Part shown: positions 36,382 through 46,594 of the stretch, one piece after another
How positions within the stretch are numbered: position 1 is the stretch's first letter
How the letters are laid out: every line of letters starts with the position of its first letter
Assembly: GCA_963707275.1 (NCBI GenBank)
Contig: CAVPPH010000005.1
Span: 1 to 64,000 of the forward strand
DNA: 64,000 nt
DNA from: JACKBK01 sp963707275
GTDB lineage: Bacteria; Chloroflexota; Anaerolineae; JAAEKA01
Direction: 5' to 3'
The notes under the pieces: generated by a model
What the model saw: the letters and a program-made list of their open reading frames with translations, nothing else
Told to the model about the DNA's origin: nothing
Databases searched by the model: none
Program-made: the position numbers and the translations under genes

Positions 36382-37780
36382 ATGACCACCGACCTGCTGA
36401 CACTTCCTCCAAAACGCGCCGCCTGCCTTTCATCTGCTGGCCAAGCCGACCGGCGCGGTCTGCAATCTGGATTGCAGCTACTGCTTTTTCCTTTCCAAGG
36501 AAATGCTCTATCCTGGCAGCCGCTTTCGCATGGCCGACGACCTGCTGGAGCTTTACATCAAGCAATTGCTGGAGGCGCACCAGGCGCCCGAGGTCAACGT
36601 GGCCTGGCAGGGCGGCGAGCCGACGCTGATGGGGCTGGACTTCTTTCGCCGTTCAGTAGAACTGGTGGAGAAGTATCGCCGGCCGGACCAGCAGGTGCTG
36701 CACAGCATCCAGACCAACGGCACCAAGATCGACGACGAGTGGGCGGCGTTCTTCAAGCAGCACAGCTTCCTGGTCGGCTTGAGCGTCGATGGCCCGCGCG
36801 AGATGCACGACGCGTACCGGGTCAACAAGGGCGGCAGCGGCACCTTCGACCAGGTGATGCAGGGTCTGGATGCGCTGCGCCGCCACGAGGTCGACTTCAA
36901 CATCCTCTGCACGCTGAACGCGGCCAACGCCGACCATCCGGTGGAGGTCTACCGCTTCTTCCGCGACGAGTTGGGCGCGCAGTTCATCCAGTTCATCCCC
37001 ATCATCGAGCGGGTGGAGCCGGAGCAGATCGACGCAGCGCTGGCGACCGGCATCCAGCTGCACGCGGGCGAGCCGGTCGCGGTCAGCCCGGCGCCGTGGA
37101 CGTCATGGCACGACCGGCCGCTCTACACCCAGACCGGCACAGTGGTCACCGACCGCTCGATTCGGCCTGAGCAGTTTGGTCGTTTCCTAATGGGCGTTTT
37201 CGATGAGTGGGTGCGGCGCGATGTGGGGACGGTATACGTGCAGATGTTCGACGTGACGCTGGGCGCACATGTCGGCCAGTACAGCCTGTGCATCCATTCC
37301 CCCACCTGCGGCAATGCGCTGGCGCTGGAACACAACGGCGACCTCTATTCCTGCGACCACTTCGTCGAGCCGGACTATCTGCTGGGCAACATCCAGGATC
37401 GCCATATGATCGAGCTTATCGCCTCGCCCCAGCAGCGCCAGTTTGGCCAGGACAAGATGGACACGCTGCCGCGCTACTGCCGTGAGTGCGACGTGCGATT
37501 CGCCTGCCATGGCGGCTGCCCCAAGGACCGCTTCATCTCAACCCCCGACGGCGAGCCTGGCCTGAACTATCTCTGCGCCGGCTTCAAGCTGTTCTTCCAC
37601 CACGTCGACCCACCGATGCGCGCAATGGCTAACCTGCTGCGCCAGGGCCGCTACGCCGATGAGATCATGGGGATCCTTGCGGAAAACGAGGCGGCAGCAT
37701 ACGTCGGTGCGGGCCGCAACGACCCGTGTCCGTGCGGTAGCGGCAAGAAGTTCAAGCACTGTCACGGTCGCAAGTTGTAA
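36382..37780 (+). CDS. Anaerobic sulfatase maturase-like radical SAM/SPASM protein with SEC-C tail
   Basis: Resembles anSME enzymes that convert a Cys or Ser of sulfatases to formylglycine. After MTTDLLTLPPKRA a frame break near 36,425 leads to FHLLAKPTGAVCNLDCSYCFFLSKE, with the CxxxCxxC of radical SAM. Next come AWQGGEPTLMGLDFF, SIQTNGTKIDDEW, FLVGLSVDGPREMHDAYR and PIIERV. The SPASM cysteines follow: LCIHSPTCGNALALEHNGDLYSCDHFV and YCRECDVRFACHGGCPKDRF. The last 20 residues, RNDPCPCGSGKKFKHCHG, form a SEC-C zinc motif. No sulfatase gene is in the window. Length is about 465 codons. Confidence 0.88.
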
Positions 37781-37851
37781 GCTGGAGTTACTCAGCGCGC
37801 TTGACAGCGCGCAATCATTTGCTTGCGCGCCGTTCGGTTTGGTAGCCTGTA

Positions 37852-38457
37852 TCAGGTGAGTCCATAGGCTGCCAGGGATGTTCGAAGGGCATCCAACCCT
37901 GTGTACTGAATGCCCTGTATGCCCAGACTGCGTGCGACCTCCACAAACATCCCCCGATCGTCGATGTAAAGAACTTCATCAGGCGGCGTCTGCACCGCAT
38001 CCAGCGCCATGCGGTAGATGTCGTGGTCCGGCTTGCGATAATGCACGAAGCAGGAGGAGATAAAGACATCGAACAGCGACGCGAGATCAAAGGTGCGGAT
38101 TCGATATTCGGTTAACTCACGCCCCTCGTTGCTGACAGCCACGACCTTCAGCCCGTGCCGCTCCTTGATCTGGCGCAGAAACGCAATTGTGTCGTCGTAC
38201 GGCTGCGATTGAGCCAGCATGAAATCGCGAAAGTCCTGCGGCGTAAATGAGCGCGGCTCGTAGAAGATGACGCGCGCCAGATATTCGTCCAGACTGAGCT
38301 TGCCTTCCTCGTAGGTGTCGAAGGTCAGGTGATGGCGTTCATCCATCTCGCTGTGTTGCAAGCCGAAGGTCTCCGTAGCTCGCTGGCGTGCCTGCCTGTC
38401 CCAGCCGTTGGTCAGCAGAACGCCGCCGATATCAACAAACAGAGTAGTGATTGTCAT
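37852..38457 (-). CDS. HAD-superfamily hydrolase (subfamily IA)
   Basis: A 201-residue phosphatase-like protein. Motif I is degenerate but positioned (TTLFVDIGGVLLTNGW: the usual DxDGT/V is D-I-G-G-V, so the second Asp is Gly), motif II Ser is in VVAVSNEG, motif III Lys in VHYRKPDHDIYRMAL and motif IV acids in VLYIDDRGMFVEVARSLG. The replaced second Asp of motif I is common in the epoxide-hydrolase-N/FMN-hydrolase-like branch. Substrate is unknown. Start at 38,457 is preceded by GGAAGC. The gene is alone on the minus strand after a hairpin. Confidence 0.87.
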   Translation of the reverse strand: MTITTLFVDIGGVLLTNGWDRQARQRATETFGLQHSEMDERHHLTFDTYEEGKLSLDEYLARVIFYEPRSFTPQDFRDFMLAQSQPYDDTIAFLRQIKERHGLKVVAVSNEGRELTEYRIRTFDLASLFDVFISSCFVHYRKPDHDIYRMALDAVQTPPDEVLYIDDRGMFVEVARSLGIQGIQYTGLDALRTSLAAYGLT

Positions 38458-38676
38458 AGCTTCCTTTCGCGTGAGCATGTGTTTGCCTCAACGCCTTGAT
38501 TCTAAGCGACAACTGCCGGATACGTCCTTATGTGAGTCTGATGAGGTCTTTATGATGACATTAAGGCGTGGCGCTGTGTGCAGCAGCCGCAGCACGCACA
38601 GGCCACAGCAGCTGTGAAGACTTCCTTGCTGTACCGAATCCGATGGACGCAGCGTGAAAGCAGTGTTTGCAAGTAG

Positions 38677-38719
38677 AACAGCAGACGCCGCCCCCGAACT
38701 GGGTGCGGCGTCTGCTGTT
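38677..38719. terminator. Strong 15-bp hairpin between membrane-protein and HAD genes
   Basis: AACAGCAGACGCCGC (38,677-38,691) and GCGGCGTCTGCTGTT (38,705-38,719) pair perfectly with a 13-base loop. It lies 46 bp past the end of the minus-strand membrane-protein gene and probably ends its transcript. T-runs are short on both sides. The surrounding 307-bp gap (38,458-38,764) holds no ORF of note. Confidence 0.65.
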
Positions 38720-38764
38720 TGCATGACCGCCAACCAGTGGGGTCTGTCCAGTTTTGCGGTTGGT

Positions 38765-39631
38765 CTAGGCCGTCTCAGTCGACATCTCCGGCCACATGAG
38801 ATAGGCGCCGACGAAAAAGCAGACCGCGCCTATGAGCGTGAAAATCGTTGACCAGGTTGCCAGGCCCGCAAAAATGGGTGCCGGCGCCACGAACGCCAGG
38901 ATCGCCGAGAGCATGAAGGCTACGCAACCGACCAAGTTGATGATGACAATCCACCAGGTGAGACTGCGGGCTTTCCAGCACCAGAACCGGTGACAGAATT
39001 CAAAGACGGCCGCGACGCCGGAGATCAAGAACAGAATAGAGCCGACATAGTCCGGAATCCACACACCAATTTCGTAGCCCAGCCATCCGACACTGGCGAA
39101 CGCCGCAAATGTGGATAAATTGAAAGCCAGAGTGCCCAGAAACTGGGGAAAGGTTGCCCAGAAGTCGATTCGTTTCGGCTGCCACCTGACATAGCGTCGT
39201 GATGCTGGCGGCTGCGGCCGGCCCGCGGTGTCGATAGCCACCGGCGCGTTGATCGATTGGTAATACTGGCTGTATCCCGCCGACGTAAAGAAGATGGAAC
39301 CGAGGAAAAAGACGAGATCGATGAGGTAAGCGTTCGCGAAGCCGATCAGCACCAGCACGCTGCCGCTGACAAAATGCCACGCGCCGATCATGAACAGAAC
39401 GGCGATCCACCAGTTTAAGGACGACGGTCGCCAAACGAACCAGCTTAGCCGGCTCTTGGCAGCGGTTTCGGGACCAAGGTTTTTGCGGTGGCGCCGCGAG
39501 GTTCTGGCGTCTTGCACACCGTCTTCCCGGCGGTGGACGACCTTGGTGACAAAAGGACCAACAGTGTGCGTTTCAACGTGCTCCCATTCGGCTGGGAAGC
39601 CGATATACCCGCGTGTTACCTGTGCTGCCAT
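38765..39631 (-). CDS. YrhK-like integral membrane protein
   Basis: A 288-residue protein with a 60-residue soluble N-terminus (EWEHVETHTVGPFVTKVVHRREDG) and about eight transmembrane segments, arranged as two similar blocks (WWIAVLFMIGAWHFVSGSVLVLIGFANAYLIDLVFFLGSIFFTSAGY and WWIVIINLVGCVAFMLSAILAF). A YYQSINAP segment and WQPKRIDFWATFPQFLGTLAFNLSTFAAF match YrhK-domain proteins. Function is unknown. It lies 132 bp downstream of gadB on the same strand and could be its partner, though no antiporter signature is visible. Confidence 0.65.
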   Translation of the reverse strand: MAAQVTRGYIGFPAEWEHVETHTVGPFVTKVVHRREDGVQDARTSRRHRKNLGPETAAKSRLSWFVWRPSSLNWWIAVLFMIGAWHFVSGSVLVLIGFANAYLIDLVFFLGSIFFTSAGYSQYYQSINAPVAIDTAGRPQPPASRRYVRWQPKRIDFWATFPQFLGTLAFNLSTFAAFASVGWLGYEIGVWIPDYVGSILFLISGVAAVFEFCHRFWCWKARSLTWWIVIINLVGCVAFMLSAILAFVAPAPIFAGLATWSTIFTLIGAVCFFVGAYLMWPEMSTETA

Positions 39632-39763
39632 GCAGTTCCTTTCTTGAATTCCTGCTTTCGGCTGTTACTCGGCAAGCTCCCTGCCACCTTGGGCAGGCTG
39701 GCGCCGTCTGAGAACAACCGCGTCGGCTCCAGGCAGCGGTCGCTCTCAGACGGCACGTGTGCA

Positions 39764-41152
<1,389 letters not shown>

Positions 41153-41290
41153 GTGTAGTCTCCTCGTACAATATGACTGTGGAGGCGACACCAGCTCATC
41201 GCCTCACTTGATAAAACTGGGATCTCTGGCAATCTGGGAGCTGGCCCAGAGGGGGCAGCGCTGATCGATATCGGCGTCTGGTAGTTCCTG

Positions 41291-43780
41291 CTACCCTAAC
41301 GCGCGCGTCAATACCTGGCCGAGGGCTGTTCGTGGCAGTTCTGCACGAAACTCGATCTCGTCCGGGACAGCTTCATCGTCCAGACGGCGACGACAGTGCT
41401 CTCGCAATTCCTCGGCGCTGACAGCTGTGCCAGCCCTAAGGACAACGAACGCCTTCACCTGTTGATTGCCTCTCGCGTCTGGCACGCCCACCACTGCAAC
41501 CTCTTGTACCTTGCTGTGTTCGTACAGCACCTCTTCCACGTCGCGCGGGTAGATGTCGTGGCCACCTCGCTCGATTACATCGCCGGTGCGGCCGATGAAC
41601 TGAAAGAACCCGTCGGGATCCATGATCACCAGATCGCCGGTCCGCAGCCACCCCGCCGCGTCCACACCTGCGCCGTTTTCGGCATAGCATGCCATCACCT
41701 GTGGTCCTTTGACCATCAGCTCGCCCACACTGCCCGGCGGCAAATCCTGACCTGTGCGGCGATCGACCACGCGTGCGTCGGTGTTGGGCAACGGCACGCC
41801 GATGGAGCCGGCGCGATGGCCGCGCTCCGGCGGGTCAGCGTGGGTCACCGGCCCCGCTTCGGTCAGGCCATAGCCTTCCAACAGGCGCGCCTGGGTCAGC
41901 TTCTCGAACGCCTCCTGCACCTCCACCGGCAGCGGCGCAGCGCCGGAGATACAAGCACGGATCGAGGAGAGGCCATAACTGCGGATGTTGGACGCTCGTG
42001 TAATGGCCGCAAACAAGGCGGGCGTTCCCGGAAAGAAGGTGGGTTTGAACGAGAAGATGTTGTGCAGGATTTCCGGCAGATCGGAATGCGGCAGCAGTAG
42101 CATGGTGGCGCCGACCGCGATCGGCAGCGTCATGGCCACTGTCATCCCGTAGGCGTGGCAGAGCGGCAGCACGGTCACGAAGGTCTCCTGGCCGTAGCGC
42201 AGATCAGGTATCCAGTGGCGCACCTGCAAGGTATTGGCGGCCAGGTTGGCGTGCGTCAGGCACACCCCTTTGGCTGGCCCGGTGACGCCGCCCGTGTAGA
42301 CGATAACCGCCGGGTCGTCGCCGTCCACGCTGGCGCGCGGCGCGTCGAAAGGAGCGTCGCGCAATAGAACTCGCAGCGAGCGGCCCGTTGCAGCGCCGGC
42401 TGGCTGCTCCGCACCGGGTGCATCTGGCGTTTCAGTTGCTTTCCCTAGTCTGGCCAGCATAGCGCGCTCGGCGCCGGCAGCTTCGCGGGTCAGTTCTACC
42501 AGCAGGACGTCGCGCAGGTCGCTGTCCTTGCGCAGGTCCGCGGCCAGATCTGCCAGCGAGTGCAGTGTTATCAGTGCCACCACGCCGTTCTCCCGCACCT
42601 GCGCGCTGACATCCGCGGCCGTTGCGTCTGCGTGTGGCAGCACCACGACCCCGCCGATCTTGAGGATGCCGAAAAAGGCCGCCACGTGTTCCGGCATGTT
42701 GGGCAGCAGTATCATCACGCAGTCGCCTGGCTGCACCCCCTGGCCGTGCAGGATCTGACCGATTTGGTTGGCCAGTTGGTTGAGCCGGGAATAGGTCAGC
42801 CGCTGGCCGTAGAATACTGTGGCGGCCCGCCGCGGCAGCGCCTCAGCCGCGCTTTCCAGAAACTCGTGCAGCGGCCGGCGCGGGATGGGAACGGTGGGCG
42901 GCGTGCCCTTGCTGTACAGTTTGAGCCAGGGCCGGCCCGTTTCGGAGTCGGGCGGTTTGTCAACCTCACGCCACGCGGCCCGCCGTTCCGTGTCCTCGAC
43001 GAAGCGTTCGATGGCGCGGTTGACGGCCTGGTGCCGCTCAAGCTGTACCTTGTGGCGCGATGCGCCGACATCCACCACCTCCGCGCCAGGGATGATCCGG
43101 CCGACATCCTCGAAGACATAGCGCGGAAAATAGGTGTCGCGCTCGCCGGTGATGATCAGCGTCGGCGCCTGGATGGTGCGCATCAGCGACCAACCCTGCC
43201 ACTGTGCCATGTTGTTGACCGCCATCCGTTTGACGACGTGCAACTCGGCGTTCCAGCGCGGGCGATAGTTCCAGATCGGCCGCAGCATGGCGGTCGGGAT
43301 GTGGTAGGCCAGCGAGGCGGTGCGCCGCAGTGGATACTCGCCGGCGGTGGCGATCAGCACCAGCCGCTCGATTTGCTCCGGGTGCACGTTGGCATATTCG
43401 ACGCATATCGAGCCGCCGAAGGAGTGGCCAACCAGCACAAACTGCTCCGGCAATTCCAGATGTTGCGAGATCGCGAACAGGTCGGCCACCAACTCGCGCA
43501 TGGTATAGCGGGTGAAGGGCGCGTCGCTCTGGCCGTGGCCCCGCAGATCGGGCGCCACAACCCGGAAGTCACGCGAGAAGTGGTTGATCTGATGTTCCCA
43601 GGTCTCAGCACAGCCGGCGTACCCGTGTAGGAAGACCATGGTGCGATCCACGCCAGGCGGGTGGATGTCCACCACGCTCAGTTCGTCGCCGGCCACGCCA
43701 GGGATAGGCACGTTGACGCGATAGAGGTCGAAGTCGAGTTGAATGTCGGTGCGCTTCAGGCCGCGCAGCTTGCGCTTCAT
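41291..43780 (-). CDS. Alpha/beta-hydrolase fused to acyl-CoA synthetase (AMP-binding)
   Basis: An intact 829-residue two-domain protein. Residues 1-290 form an alpha/beta hydrolase: VFLHGYAGCAETWEHQI, VAPDLRGHGQSD, nucleophile Ser in VLVGHSFGGSICVEYA, TLIITGERDTYFP (Asp) and a His near SRHKVQLE. After a linker, residues 320-829 form an AMP-dependent synthetase: TYSRLNQLANQIGQIL, VIVYTGGVTGPAKGVCLTHANL, PLCHAYGMTVA, ISGAAPLPVEV, EGYGLTEAGPVTH, GWLRTGDL and GRTGDVIERGGHDIYPRDVEEVL. The final catalytic motif reads TALGQVLTRAL, with Gln where the adenylation Lys normally is. Start at 43,780 precedes the hydrolase domain. Role may be acyl ester hydrolysis coupled to activation, by inference. Confidence 0.88.
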   Translation of the reverse strand: MKRKLRGLKRTDIQLDFDLYRVNVPIPGVAGDELSVVDIHPPGVDRTMVFLHGYAGCAETWEHQINHFSRDFRVVAPDLRGHGQSDAPFTRYTMRELVADLFAISQHLELPEQFVLVGHSFGGSICVEYANVHPEQIERLVLIATAGEYPLRRTASLAYHIPTAMLRPIWNYRPRWNAELHVVKRMAVNNMAQWQGWSLMRTIQAPTLIITGERDTYFPRYVFEDVGRIIPGAEVVDVGASRHKVQLERHQAVNRAIERFVEDTERRAAWREVDKPPDSETGRPWLKLYSKGTPPTVPIPRRPLHEFLESAAEALPRRAATVFYGQRLTYSRLNQLANQIGQILHGQGVQPGDCVMILLPNMPEHVAAFFGILKIGGVVVLPHADATAADVSAQVRENGVVALITLHSLADLAADLRKDSDLRDVLLVELTREAAGAERAMLARLGKATETPDAPGAEQPAGAATGRSLRVLLRDAPFDAPRASVDGDDPAVIVYTGGVTGPAKGVCLTHANLAANTLQVRHWIPDLRYGQETFVTVLPLCHAYGMTVAMTLPIAVGATMLLLPHSDLPEILHNIFSFKPTFFPGTPALFAAITRASNIRSYGLSSIRACISGAAPLPVEVQEAFEKLTQARLLEGYGLTEAGPVTHADPPERGHRAGSIGVPLPNTDARVVDRRTGQDLPPGSVGELMVKGPQVMACYAENGAGVDAAGWLRTGDLVIMDPDGFFQFIGRTGDVIERGGHDIYPRDVEEVLYEHSKVQEVAVVGVPDARGNQQVKAFVVLRAGTAVSAEELREHCRRRLDDEAVPDEIEFRAELPRTALGQVLTRALG

Positions 43781-43978
43781 TGGCCCATCGTAACACAGTC
43801 TGGCAAGGGTCGCAAACTGTTTTTTGCAGCCCGGCCCGGCCCGGTTATACTTGACATCACCGGACCCGCCCGTCGTCGTTCTGGCCGATCTTCGCGAAGC
43901 ATCCCGCACCATGGCTCCCCGGTGCCGAGGATACGGGAGCGGGCCGACCGAGCCAGCACTACACCAAGGAGCAGATCA

Positions 43979-44275
43979 TTGCTGACAAAAACCTACAGCG
44001 GCGCAGGCCGCACCTGTCGCGTCACATTCGAACATCCCAACTCCGGCAACGCAACTGGAGCGACACTCTGCGGCGATTTCAACAACTGGGATCCCAGCGC
44101 CTACCCCATGGAGCGGCGCGCAGACGGCAGCTTCACGCTGACAGTTCCTTTACAGGTTGGACGCAGCTACCGTTTCAAGTACCTGCTCGACGCCCACCGC
44201 TGGGAAAACGACTGGGCGGCCGACGGCTACGAGACCAACGAATACGGCAGCGACGATTCGCTGGTCGTTGTGTGA
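43979..44275 (+). CDS. CBM48/isoamylase early-set glycogen-binding-domain protein
   Basis: A 98-residue stand-alone E-set domain of the kind that recognises glycogen or starch. It reads VTFEHPNSGNATGATLCGDFNNWDPSAYPMERRADGSFTLTVPLQVGRSYRFKYLLDAHRWENDWAADGYETNEYGSDDSLVVV, with the typical GDFNNWD, Y.FKY..D and ENDW..D landmarks (here quoted as separate motifs of one domain). A TTG at 43,979 with AAGGAG upstream is the likely start. It lies 12 bp before glucokinase, which supports a role in glucan or glucose metabolism, for example as a sensing subunit. Confidence 0.88.
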   Translation: MLTKTYSGAGRTCRVTFEHPNSGNATGATLCGDFNNWDPSAYPMERRADGSFTLTVPLQVGRSYRFKYLLDAHRWENDWAADGYETNEYGSDDSLVVV

Positions 44276-44287
44276 GGTGAATGCAAG

Positions 44288-45277
44288 ATGTTGTTAGCAG
44301 GCGATATCGGCGGCACCAAAACCCATCTGGCTGTCTTTTCTCCGGAACGCGGCCCGCGTGAAGCTATTGCGGAGAAACAGTACGCCAGCGGCAGCTACAG
44401 CAACCTGGAGTCCATCGTCCACGCGTTCATGGCCGAGTTCGCGCCGCCGGTCGAGCGTGCAGTCTTCGGCGTCGCCGGTCCGGTGGTCGGCGGGCAGGCC
44501 AGCATCACCAACCTTCCCTGGCTGATTCGCGAGAGCCGCTTGCAGGAAGTGCTGGGCGTCAAAGACATCACGCTGCTCAACGACCTCCAGTCCATCGCCT
44601 ACGCGGTGCCTTACCTTGACGAGCAGGATTTACACACGCTTAACCACGCCGAACCGGTCGAACATGGTCCCATCGCTGTCATCGCGCCCGGCACCGGCCT
44701 GGGCGAGGCCTACCTGACCTGGGATGGCGGACGCTACCGGGCGCACGCGTCCGAGGGTGGGCATGCCGACTTCGGTCCTACCGACGCGCTGGAGATGGGT
44801 CTGTTGCGCTACATGTTGCAGCGTTTCGACCACGTCAGCTACGAGAAGGTCTGCTCCGGGCTGGGCATCGCCAACCTTTATGGCTACCTGAAGGACTCCG
44901 GCTACGCGCCTGAGCCGCCCTGGCTGGCGGCGCAACTGGTGGCGGCCAACGATCCAACACCGGTGATCGTCAACGCCGCGCTGCGCCACGAGGAACAGCC
45001 CTGCGAGTTGGCCGTGGAAACGCTGCGTCTCTTCGTGTCGATCCTGGGGGCTGAGGCCGGCAATCTGGCGCTCAAGCTGATGTCCACTGGCGGCGTCTAC
45101 CTGGGCGGCGGCATCCCGGCGCGCATCCTGCCCTGGCTGGAGCACACCTATTTCATGCAGTCCTTCCTCAACAAGGGACGCTTCTCCACGGTGCTGATTC
45201 GCTTCCCGGTGCATGTCATCCTGCACCGCAACGCTGCGCTTTTCGGCGCCACCTGTTACGGCCTCGAAGCCGCGTGA
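44288..45277 (+). CDS. glk: Glucokinase
   Basis: An intact 329-residue glucokinase, the second in the window and from the other genome. It starts MLLAGDIGGTKTHLAVFSPERG and has AVFGVAGPVVGGQ, SITNLPWLI, TLLNDLQSIAYAVPYL, AVIAPGTGLGEAYLTWDGGRY, SEGGHADFGPTDALEMGLL, YEKVCSGLGIANLYGYL and LMSTGGVYLGGGIPARI. All sugar and phosphate-binding elements of the bacterial Glk family are present. Upstream CBM48 gene is cotranscribed. The 240-bp gap that follows holds three palindromic elements and no gene. Confidence 0.95.
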   Translation: MLLAGDIGGTKTHLAVFSPERGPREAIAEKQYASGSYSNLESIVHAFMAEFAPPVERAVFGVAGPVVGGQASITNLPWLIRESRLQEVLGVKDITLLNDLQSIAYAVPYLDEQDLHTLNHAEPVEHGPIAVIAPGTGLGEAYLTWDGGRYRAHASEGGHADFGPTDALEMGLLRYMLQRFDHVSYEKVCSGLGIANLYGYLKDSGYAPEPPWLAAQLVAANDPTPVIVNAALRHEEQPCELAVETLRLFVSILGAEAGNLALKLMSTGGVYLGGGIPARILPWLEHTYFMQSFLNKGRFSTVLIRFPVHVILHRNAALFGATCYGLEAA

Positions 45278-45306
45278 GCGCAGGCGTACCGGCAGAAGTC
45301 CAACTT

Positions 45307-45474
45307 TTCGAGAAGGTGCGCTTCTCGAACGGTTGTGGGATCGGGCTCCACGCGTCGCTAGCAAAGAGAAGTTCGACTTCTTCCGATAAGTCGAACTTCT
45401 GGATCACCCGTAAGATCACCCCTGCGCGGGCCGTCCAACAGGCAGATGTTCAACTGTTGCCAAAGAAGTTGAAC
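45307..45474. repeat. Cluster of three palindromes, same family as at 36.1-36.3 kb
   Basis: TTCGAGAAG/CTTCTCGAA (45,307-45,315 with 45,321-45,329), AGAAGTTCGACTT/AAGTCGAACTTCT (45,367-45,379 with 45,388-45,400) and GTTCAACT/AGTTGAAC (45,448-45,455 with 45,467-45,474) are perfect inverted repeats. They share the GAAGTT(G/C)(A/G)AC core with the cluster after fhs. CCAACTTTTCG at 45,300 matches the loop-side sequence of the 36,294 element. Confidence 0.8.
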
Positions 45475-45517
45475 GTCCCGATGACACAACGACCACTGCG
45501 GTTTTGGAGGATCACCC

Positions 45518-45799
45518 ATGCAGGCTATCTGGAACGACACCGTTTTGGCAACAAGCGACGAGACCATCGTTGTCGAAGGCAACCACTACTTTCCACCTGA
45601 CGCCATCAGCAGCGCATATTTCCGGCCCAGTGAGACCCACACCACCTGTGCCTGGAAGGGCCTCGCCAGCTACTATGACGTGGTAGTGAACGGCGTGGTC
45701 AATCGCGATGCCGCCTGGTATTACCCGGAACCCAAGCCGGCCGCCCAACAAATAGCCGGTTTCATCGCCTTCTGGCGCGGCGTCAAGGTAACGAACTAG
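45518..45799 (+). CDS. DUF427 domain protein
   Basis: A 93-residue single-domain protein. The DUF427 fold is evident: AIWNDTVLATSDETIVVEGNHYFP, then YFRPSETHTTCAWKGLASYYDVVVNG and DAAWYYPEPKPAAQQIAGFIAFWRGVKV. DUF427 proteins are small beta-barrel-like proteins of unknown biochemical role. GGAGG precedes ATG 45,518 at the usual distance. It is 25 bp before the SDR gene and likely cotranscribed with it. Confidence 0.92.
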   Translation: MQAIWNDTVLATSDETIVVEGNHYFPPDAISSAYFRPSETHTTCAWKGLASYYDVVVNGVVNRDAAWYYPEPKPAAQQIAGFIAFWRGVKVTN

Positions 45800-45824
45800 T
45801 CCGCAGCACTCTAGAAAGGTACTC

Positions 45825-46547
45825 ATGACTTCCACCGATTTCACGAAACAAGTTATCATGGTCAGCGGCGCCTCGGGCAACCTGGGCGCCGCCGTTGCTC
45901 GCGCCTTTGCAGCTTGTGGCGCGCATCTGGTTCTTGCCGACCGCGCTGCAGACAAACTGCCAGGTCTTTTCCCCGAGTTCGCCGGGTCGGACCGCCACAT
46001 GTTCTGCGGCATGGTGGATGCTACCGATCCGGTTTCCGTGCAGGTCGAAGTCGACAAGGCGCTGGAGCGCTTCGGTCGGATCGACGTCCTGGCCAACACC
46101 GTGGGCGGCTATCGCGCTGGAACGCCGACCCATGAGACCTCGCTGGAGACGTGGGATTTCATGTTCAATCTCAACGCCCGCAGCGCCTTCGTGATGAGTC
46201 GCGCTGTGTTGCCGCCAATGCTGGCGCAAGGCTCCGGGCGCATCATTCACACTGCCGCCCGCGCCGCTCTGGCAGGCACGGCCAACCACAGCGCCTACAA
46301 CGCGTCGAAGAGCGTCGTCATGCGCCTGGTGGAGAGCATGTCAGCCGAGTACAAACATCACGGCCTGACCGTCAATTGTGTGCTGCCCGGCACGCTCGAC
46401 ACGCCGCAGAATCGCGCCGACATGCCCGACGCCGACACCAGCCGCTGGGTGACGCCTGAAGCCATCGCCGATGTGATCGTGTTCCTGGCGTCGGACGCGG
46501 GCAGCGCCATCACCGGCGCCGCTGTGCCGGTCTACGGTCGCAGTTGA
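45825..46547 (+). CDS. Short-chain dehydrogenase/reductase
   Basis: A 240-residue Rossmann-fold oxidoreductase. The cofactor motif is IMVSGASGNLGAAVARAF (TGxxxGxG with Ser), an Asp follows strand 2 (VLADRAADKL) which favours NAD over NADP, and NTVGGY replaces NNAG. The active site has YNASK (Tyr, Lys), but the usual Ser about 13 residues earlier is replaced in IIHTAARAALAG, so activity may be altered. C-terminal WVTPEAIADVIVFLASDAGSAITGAAVPVYG is standard. Substrate unknown. Confidence 0.9.
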   Translation: MTSTDFTKQVIMVSGASGNLGAAVARAFAACGAHLVLADRAADKLPGLFPEFAGSDRHMFCGMVDATDPVSVQVEVDKALERFGRIDVLANTVGGYRAGTPTHETSLETWDFMFNLNARSAFVMSRAVLPPMLAQGSGRIIHTAARAALAGTANHSAYNASKSVVMRLVESMSAEYKHHGLTVNCVLPGTLDTPQNRADMPDADTSRWVTPEAIADVIVFLASDAGSAITGAAVPVYGRS

Positions 46548-46594
46548 CACGCAGGTCCGGGTTACCAACCGGACAGCTCCGTTCCCCGTTCTCA

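Noticed and set aside
34211..36580. A 789-codon open frame on the minus strand across the fhs gene
   Set aside because: It is fully antisense to an intact, highly conserved formate-THF ligase, has no recognisable domain and is rich in His/Gln/Val as expected from reversed high-GC codons.
42560..43630. A 356-codon plus-strand open frame inside the hydrolase/acyl-CoA synthetase gene
   Set aside because: No domain, no RBS, composition of a high-GC shadow frame.
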